Assembly: GCA_023953845.1 (NCBI GenBank) | Contig: JAMLJC010000001.1 | Coordinates: 806,001-870,000 of the forward strand | Direction of reading: 5' to 3' | Length of the DNA stretch: 64,000 nt | Source of the DNA: Rhizobiaceae bacterium | GTDB taxonomy: Bacteria > Pseudomonadota > Alphaproteobacteria > Rhizobiales > Rhizobiaceae | Shown here: piece after piece, positions 59,771-64,000 of the stretch | Position numbering within the stretch: the stretch's first letter is position 1 | How the letters are laid out: each line of letters opens with the position of its first letter | Program-made: the position numbers and the translations under genes | Notes under the pieces: model-generated | What the model was told of the DNA's origin: nothing | Databases searched by the model: none | The model's input: only the letters and a program-made list of their open reading frames with translations

Positions 59771-59971
59771 ATGTACCCCGTTTTGCACGCCGCCCTCGGC
59801 AAATCCATTTTCAGGCCGGCGCCCGGAAGGGCGGTGCATGTCCCCCCAGCGGGCATCTCGCGTCTCGCGATCGCGTTCACGCTTGCCCTCGCTCTGGCGG
59901 CTGCGGGCGACATGACCGCTTCGCCGGAGCGGACCGTTGCGGAGCAATCTGGCGGATCTGCCCTCCGGTGA
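59771..59971 (+). CDS. Small hypothetical protein with one hydrophobic segment
   Basis: A 66-residue frame starting at ATG 59771 with a very good ribosome binding site, AAAGGAGCAGACC. The middle (ISRLAIAFTLALALAAAGD, about 29-47) is one hydrophobic helix; the ends are basic and neutral. No family recognised. It begins 80 bases after the AhpD-like gene and could be its operon partner. The strong initiation site is the main reason for listing it; the coding potential is modest. Confidence 0.4.
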   Translation: MYPVLHAALGKSIFRPAPGRAVHVPPAGISRLAIAFTLALALAAAGDMTASPERTVAEQSGGSALR

Positions 59972-60003
59972 CGGCTACGGATCAGTGCGATACGTCCGCG
60001 GGC

Positions 60004-60471
60004 TCAGCTCGGCGCCTGGCAGACATCGACCCACTGCGCATTCGTGAGTTCCGCCATGCGCGCCGGGCTCAGCCGCACCGCCGCGTTGGTGGCGCCCGCC
60101 GCGGGCACGACCTCGGCGAAGCTTCTCAGCGACACGTCGCAATAGATCGGCAGCGACGCCGGCAGGCCGAAGGGGCAGACACCGCCCACCGGATGGCTGG
60201 TCGCCGCCGTCACCTCTTCTGCGCCGAGCATGCGCGGCTTGCCTCCGAACCGGTCCTTGAACTTGCGGTTGTCGAGACGCGCCGTCCCGCAGGCGACCAC
60301 CAGCATCGTTTCATCGCCGACCCGCAGGCAGATCGTCTTGGCGATCTGCTCCGGCTTCACCCCATGCGCTTCCGCGGCGAGCGGCACCGTCGCCGAGCTT
60401 TGCCCGGTGACGATAACCTCGATCTCGGGAGCTTTTTCGGCGAAGAAGGCGCGAACGGAATCAAGACTCAT
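60004..60471 (-). CDS. YbaK/EbsC-family prolyl-tRNA editing protein
   Basis: A 155-residue deacylase that clears mischarged tRNA-Pro in trans. The YbaK-type motif KTICLRVGDETMLVVACGTARLDNRKF with the conserved Lys, and ATSHPVGGVCPFGLP around the active-site Gly/Pro loop, identify the INS superfamily. The exact tRNA specificity (Cys-tRNA-Pro, Ala-tRNA-Pro or other) cannot be read. The ATG at 60471 (MSLDSVRAF) matches the family N-terminus. It is divergent from the YciI gene. Confidence 0.87.
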   Translation of the reverse strand: MSLDSVRAFFAEKAPEIEVIVTGQSSATVPLAAEAHGVKPEQIAKTICLRVGDETMLVVACGTARLDNRKFKDRFGGKPRMLGAEEVTAATSHPVGGVCPFGLPASLPIYCDVSLRSFAEVVPAAGATNAAVRLSPARMAELTNAQWVDVCQAPS

Positions 60472-60604
60472 GGCGCGACGAGTATCGCCGCGGGCGACGG
60501 CTTGCAATCCATCGCCGCTGCGGTCCAGCTCAAATTCCACTGTCGGAACGTCGGCCGGCGGGGCCTGTGGCCGTCCTGGACGGAGATACGAAGGAGAAGG
60601 CACC

Positions 60605-60982
60605 ATGCAATATCTCTGCCTCGTCTATCACGACGAAGACGTCTTCCGGAAAATGTCGCCGGATGAGCTCGCCGCGATGCAGCAGGACGCGAAAGCCTAC
60701 GACATCGCGCTCCAAAATAGCGGACGCCTCGCCATGGCGCGCCCGCTGAAACGACCGCATATGGCCAGGACCGTCCGAGTCCGCGCGCGCAAGCGCGACA
60801 CCATGGACGGACCTTTCGCCGAGACCAAGGAGCAGCTGATCGGCTTCCTCATCATAGAGGCTGGCGACATGGACGAGGCCGTCGGAATCGCCGCCGACAT
60901 CCCGCTTGCCCGGACCGGAACCATCGAGGTGCGCGGTCTCTCCTTCCATGGCGATCCGGAACTGGAGCAGCCGAAGGCGTAG
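60605..60982 (+). CDS. YciI-family protein (DGPF domain)
   Basis: A 125-residue protein of the YCII/DGPF type. It starts MQYLCLVYHDEDVF and holds the signature DGPFAETKEQLIGF at about 68-81. The fold is a ferredoxin-like dimer with possible hydrolase or isomerase activity; in many bacteria these genes sit near ECF sigma factors, but none is here. The ATG at 60605 has GAAGGAGAAGG upstream. It converges on the UbiH-family gene with 8 bases between their ends. Confidence 0.9.
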   Translation: MQYLCLVYHDEDVFRKMSPDELAAMQQDAKAYDIALQNSGRLAMARPLKRPHMARTVRVRARKRDTMDGPFAETKEQLIGFLIIEAGDMDEAVGIAADIPLARTGTIEVRGLSFHGDPELEQPKA

Positions 60983-60990
60983 GCCGCCTC

Positions 60991-62229
60991 TCAGATCGGC
61001 TCTCCGCGCAGCAGCCGCGGCGTCTCGCCGGCAAGGCCTGACGCCTGCCGGATGAAGAACGATTTCAGGCCCGGCAGGCGATCGACGATGCCGAGACCGA
61101 TGTCGCGAACCGCTCTCAGCGGACCGAAGTCGTTGGAGAACATCCGGTTGAGCACATCCGTCGTGACGCCCATCTGGAACGTGTCGAAGCGCCGCCACAT
61201 CTGGTAGCGCTCCAGAACGTCGATGCTGCCGATGTCCTGCCCCATGCGGTCGGCCTCGACGACCACCTCGGCCAGCGCCGCCGCATCCCGGAAGCCGAGA
61301 TTGAGCCCCTGCCCCGCAATGGGATGGATGCCGTGAGCGGCGTCGCCGCAGAGCGCGAAGCGCGGCTTCACGAAGTCCCGCGCCAGCGTCAGGCCGAGGG
61401 GCCAGGCGCGCGGCTTGCTTTCGACGCGTATCTCGCCAAGCTTCAGACCGAAGCGCTGCTCGAGTTCCGTCTCGAAGACGAGTTCGTCCTCCTGCACCAG
61501 CCGCTCCGCATCGGCGGTCCGTTCGGTCCAGACGATGGACGACCTGTTGCCTCCCTTGTCGTCGGGCTTCAGCGGCAGGATGGCGAAAGGTCCGGCAGGC
61601 AGGAAATGCTCCTCCGCGCGGCCATTGTGGGGGCGTTCGTGCCCCACCGTGCATACGATGCCCGATTGCCCGTAGTCCCAATGCACCGTCTTGATGCCCG
61701 CCATGTCGCGCAGTCGGGATTTCACGCCGTCCGCCGCGACCAGCAGTCGTGCGTCAATCGTCACGCCATCTGCCAGATGCACGGTGACGCCTGCACCCGT
61801 GACGTCGAAGCCCTGCACCGCGACACCCTCGATGATGTCGATGCCGAGATCTGAGGCCCGGCGGCGCAGCGCACGGTTCATCACCGTATTCGCCACCATA
61901 TGCGCGAACGGTTCGCCCGGCGCCACCTCGCCGTCGAAGGTGAGGAAAACCGGCCGCACCGGATCGGAACTACGCGAATCCGTCACGATCATCTCGGTCA
62001 TCGGCTGCGCCTCGGGCTCGATCTCGCTCCAGCAGCCGAACTGGTCGAGCATGCGACAGGCCGCGGCGGCAATCGCCGAAGCCCTGCCGTCGCGCTCCCA
62101 TGCCCCTTCAGGTGCGGCATCGACCACGGCCACGGCCAGATTCGGTCTTGCGGCCTTGATACCGACCGCGGTCGCCATCCCGACATAGCCTGCGCCGGCT
62201 ATCAGCACATCGAGTGAACGCGTCCCCAT
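60991..62229 (-). CDS. UbiH/UbiF/COQ6-family FAD-dependent hydroxylase
   Basis: A 412-residue flavoprotein monooxygenase of the ubiquinone-biosynthesis group. The FAD motif is GAGYVGMATAVG (about 12-23), the middle DG motif is LLVAADGVKSRLRD, and the second FAD contact is CGDAAHGIHPIAGQGLNLG. In Rhizobiales this single enzyme may perform more than one ring hydroxylation (UbiL- or UbiM-like). The start at 62229 is ATG. It is divergent from tesB, with an 85-base shared region that shows no clear promoter. Confidence 0.9.
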   Translation of the reverse strand: MGTRSLDVLIAGAGYVGMATAVGIKAARPNLAVAVVDAAPEGAWERDGRASAIAAAACRMLDQFGCWSEIEPEAQPMTEMIVTDSRSSDPVRPVFLTFDGEVAPGEPFAHMVANTVMNRALRRRASDLGIDIIEGVAVQGFDVTGAGVTVHLADGVTIDARLLVAADGVKSRLRDMAGIKTVHWDYGQSGIVCTVGHERPHNGRAEEHFLPAGPFAILPLKPDDKGGNRSSIVWTERTADAERLVQEDELVFETELEQRFGLKLGEIRVESKPRAWPLGLTLARDFVKPRFALCGDAAHGIHPIAGQGLNLGFRDAAALAEVVVEADRMGQDIGSIDVLERYQMWRRFDTFQMGVTTDVLNRMFSNDFGPLRAVRDIGLGIVDRLPGLKSFFIRQASGLAGETPRLLRGEPI

Positions 62230-62314
62230 TTCCGACCTCTGTCATCTCCGCCGGCGCTTGACTTGGCGCTTCAGGCCGGTCAGGCAGGAACCCTGACGTT
62301 GCCGAAAGTCCTTC

Positions 62315-63187
62315 ATGCCGACCGCATTGCAAGACCTGCTCGCCATTCTCGACCTTGAGCAGCTGGAGCACAACCTGTTTCGGGGTCGCAGCCCCGACAC
62401 GTCGTGGCAACGCGTCTTCGGCGGCCAGACCATCGCGCAGGCGCTCGTCGCCGCGCAGCGCACCGTCGAACCCGCCCGACAGGTGCATTCCCTGCACGGC
62501 TATTTCATGCTGGGCGGGGACCCCAAGGTCCCGATCGTCTACGAGGTCGACCGCATACGCGACGGCGGCAGCTTCACGACGCGCCGGGTCGTGGCGATCC
62601 AGCACGGCAAGGCGATATTCTCGCTGGAGGCCTCCTTTCAGGTCGATGAGGGCGGGCTCGATCACCAGACGCCGGCACCGCTTCATGTGCCGCGGCCCGA
62701 AACGCTGCCGAGCCAGCAGGACCTCATAGCCCGATATGGCGACGCCATCCCGAGACCCATACTGCGCTACTGGGAGCGGGAGCGGCCGATCGAGATGCGG
62801 CCCGTCATTCTCGAGCATTACACCAGCCGCGAAAAGCTGGCTCCGGAACAGCACGTCTGGATTCGCTTCATCGGCGACGTCCACGCCAGTCGCGACATCC
62901 GCAGCGCGCTGCTGGCCTATGTCTCGGACATAACGCTGCTCGACACCTCGACCTTCGCCCACGGACGCGCCGTCTTCGATCCCGATATTCAGGCGGCCAG
63001 CCTCGACCATGCGATGTGGTTTCATCGGGATCATCCGCTGGACGGCTGGCTGCTCTACACGATGGACAGCCCCTCCACACAGGGCGGCAGAGGCTTCACG
63101 CGCGGTGCGATCTATTCGGAAGACGGGGTCCTCATAGCCTCGGTTGCCCAGGAAGGACTCATCCGGCTGCGCCGATCGCCTTCATAA
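62315..63187 (+). CDS. tesB: Acyl-CoA thioesterase II
   Basis: A 290-residue double-hot-dog thioesterase. LEHNLFRGRSPDTSWQRVFGGQ with GGQTIAQALVAA near residues 16-45, SLHGYFMLGGDP, and DHAMWFHR with DGWLLYTMDSP in the second repeat are all characteristic of TesB. It hydrolyses medium- and long-chain acyl-CoA in the cytoplasm. The ATG at 62315 begins MPTALQDLLAIL. A 221-base region then leads to glnK. Confidence 0.94.
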   Translation: MPTALQDLLAILDLEQLEHNLFRGRSPDTSWQRVFGGQTIAQALVAAQRTVEPARQVHSLHGYFMLGGDPKVPIVYEVDRIRDGGSFTTRRVVAIQHGKAIFSLEASFQVDEGGLDHQTPAPLHVPRPETLPSQQDLIARYGDAIPRPILRYWERERPIEMRPVILEHYTSREKLAPEQHVWIRFIGDVHASRDIRSALLAYVSDITLLDTSTFAHGRAVFDPDIQAASLDHAMWFHRDHPLDGWLLYTMDSPSTQGGRGFTRGAIYSEDGVLIASVAQEGLIRLRRSPS

Positions 63188-63308
63188 TAGGCAGTTTCTC
63201 CGTTTTGCACATTTCTTAATCAAGTCGTTTGCTGCATCTGCGAAGGCAGGCAGCCGGCCTTGCCGCGGATGGCAGCCTTTCCAATACGTTAACATCGGAT
63301 TTCGCGAC

Positions 63309-63325
63309 TTGGCACGGAGCTTGAA
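63309..63325 (+). promoter_or_regulatory. Sigma-54 promoter of glnK-amtB
   Basis: TTGGCACGGAGCTTGAA at 63309-63325 closely matches the -24/-12 consensus (TTGGCAC-N5-TTGCA); the only key difference is A for C in the -12 GC. It lies 84 bases before the glnK ATG. glnK-amtB pairs are usually under NtrC and sigma-54 control. I see no convincing paired NtrC site upstream, only a TGCAC half-site at 63206. Confidence 0.75.
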
Positions 63326-63408
63326 TCCCGTGGCCCACTAGTCGGCGGCATTTGCGGTCTGGCCAGTTGTGCAACGCGGGGGACCCGCAAAGCAGAGGGT
63401 GAAACCTG

Positions 63409-63747
63409 ATGAAGATAGTGATGGCGATCATCAAGCCGTTCAAGCTCGACGAGGTGCGCGAGGCGCTGACCAATGTCGGGATCCAGGGCCTGACCGTCAC
63501 CGAAGTCAAAGGCTACGGGCGTCAGAAAGGACATACTGAAATCTATCGCGGCGCGGAATACGCGGTGAGTTTTCTCCCGAAGATCAAGATCGAGATCGCT
63601 GTCGCGACCGATCTTGTCGAGAAGGCGGTCGAAGCGATCAGCAGCGCCGCCAAGACCGGCCAGATCGGCGACGGCAAGATCTTCGTCTACCCGATCGAGC
63701 AGGCCGTCCGCATCCGGACCGGCGAAACCGACACCGACGCGCTCTGA
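63409..63747 (+). CDS. glnK: Nitrogen regulatory PII protein GlnK
   Basis: A 112-residue PII signal protein, full length. The uridylylation target Tyr51 is in the T-loop motif RGAEYAVSFLPKIK, and the ATP/2-oxoglutarate pocket includes KIFVYPIEQAVRIRTGE near the C-terminus. Under low nitrogen it is uridylylated by GlnD and releases AmtB; in excess nitrogen it blocks the ammonium channel. Named GlnK rather than GlnB because amtB follows at 28 bases and the promoter is sigma-54 type. Confidence 0.95.
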   Translation: MKIVMAIIKPFKLDEVREALTNVGIQGLTVTEVKGYGRQKGHTEIYRGAEYAVSFLPKIKIEIAVATDLVEKAVEAISSAAKTGQIGDGKIFVYPIEQAVRIRTGETDTDAL

Positions 63748-63775
63748 GCCAGCGGCGATTTTCATGGAGACTTTG

Positions 63776-64000
63776 ATGAACATTCCAACTTCAGTGAAGT
63801 CGACGGCGCGCGCGGCGCTCCTCGGCACCCTGGCGCTCGCCGCCTTCGGCCCGCTCGCCGCTTTCGGGCAGGAGGCCACCACCGAGGCGCCCGCCGCCGA
63901 AGCCGCGGCGTCGGCTCTCAACAGCGGCGACACCGCGTGGATGCTGGTTTCCACCATCCTCGTCCTGTTCATGATCCTGCCCGGCCTCGCCCTTTTCTAT
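63776..64000 (+). CDS. amtB: Ammonium transporter AmtB, N-terminal part (cut by window edge)
   Basis: The first 75 codons of an Amt-family channel: a signal peptide (ARAALLGTLALAAFGPLAAFG), a Glu/Ala-rich linker, then NSGDTAWMLVSTILVLFMILPGLALFY, the hallmark first membrane helix of AmtB with its conserved GDTAWML. The start is ATG 63776 with GGAGACTTTG upstream; ATG 63764 in the same frame would add four residues. It pairs with glnK in the usual operon and continues past the window. Confidence 0.93.
   Translation, partial: MNIPTSVKSTARAALLGTLALAAFGPLAAFGQEATTEAPAAEAAASALNSGDTAWMLVSTILVLFMILPGLALFY

Noticed and set aside
63206..63210. TGCAC half-site as NtrC binding site before glnK
   Set aside because: No properly spaced GTGCA partner is present.

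Overview
The window is about 64 kb of GC-rich chromosome, almost fully coding, with no rRNA, tRNA, CRISPR array, transposase or phage gene that I can recognise. Gene content points to an alphaproteobacterium of the Hyphomicrobiales (Rhizobiales), most like Phyllobacteriaceae/Mesorhizobium relatives. The indicators are the zapA - DUF4164 - tkt - gap - pgk neighbourhood, a DUF2865 secreted protein, a DUF1127 protein, a very large (about 1,590-residue) NAD-glutamate dehydrogenase, rhizobial-type palindromic intergenic repeats and a glnK-amtB pair behind a sigma-54 promoter. The genus cannot be fixed from sequence reading alone.

Layout. 0-9.7 kb: cell-division gene zapA and a coiled-coil partner (minus strand), then carbon-core genes tkt, gap and pgk (plus strand), interrupted by an SDR oxidoreductase and an NhaP2-type antiporter. 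9.7-17.9 kb: a secreted phytase-like esterase with a candidate Pho box, a 53-residue membrane protein, prpE and an SDR, then a small WYL-regulator unit marked by two near-identical palindromes. 18-22.9 kb: a ribose-type sugar ABC importer with its LacI regulator and a LacI-type operator. 23-29 kb: a DUF2865 protein, two tandem GNATs, a serine hydrolase, a ring-cleaving VOC dioxygenase, a phosphonate monoester hydrolase/sulfatase-family enzyme, a 2H phosphoesterase and a YdhR-like protein.

29-52.7 kb is a continuous accessory catabolic block and the most interesting part of the window. It runs: indolepyruvate oxidoreductase (iorBA), MarR, a PYROXD2-like FAD oxidoreductase and a cyclase-family hydrolase on the minus strand; a second PYROXD2-like oxidoreductase, a Rid protein, a complete Dpp-type peptide importer and a secreted VOC protein on the plus strand; then an aldo-keto reductase fused to a Rid domain and a Liv-type importer (minus); and finally a GntR regulator, a TIGR04076 protein, a second aldo-keto reductase and the Liv binding protein (plus). 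Paired enzymes (two FAD oxidoreductases, two Rid domains both lacking the usual catalytic Arg, two related aldo-keto reductases) and two importers suggest linked uptake and oxidation of nitrogen-containing, possibly aromatic or peptide-like compounds. The substrate is unknown.

52.7-64 kb returns to housekeeping: a UMF1-type MFS protein, NAD-glutamate dehydrogenase, an AhpD-like protein, YbaK, YciI, a UbiH-family hydroxylase, TesB, and finally glnK with the start of amtB, which runs off the window.
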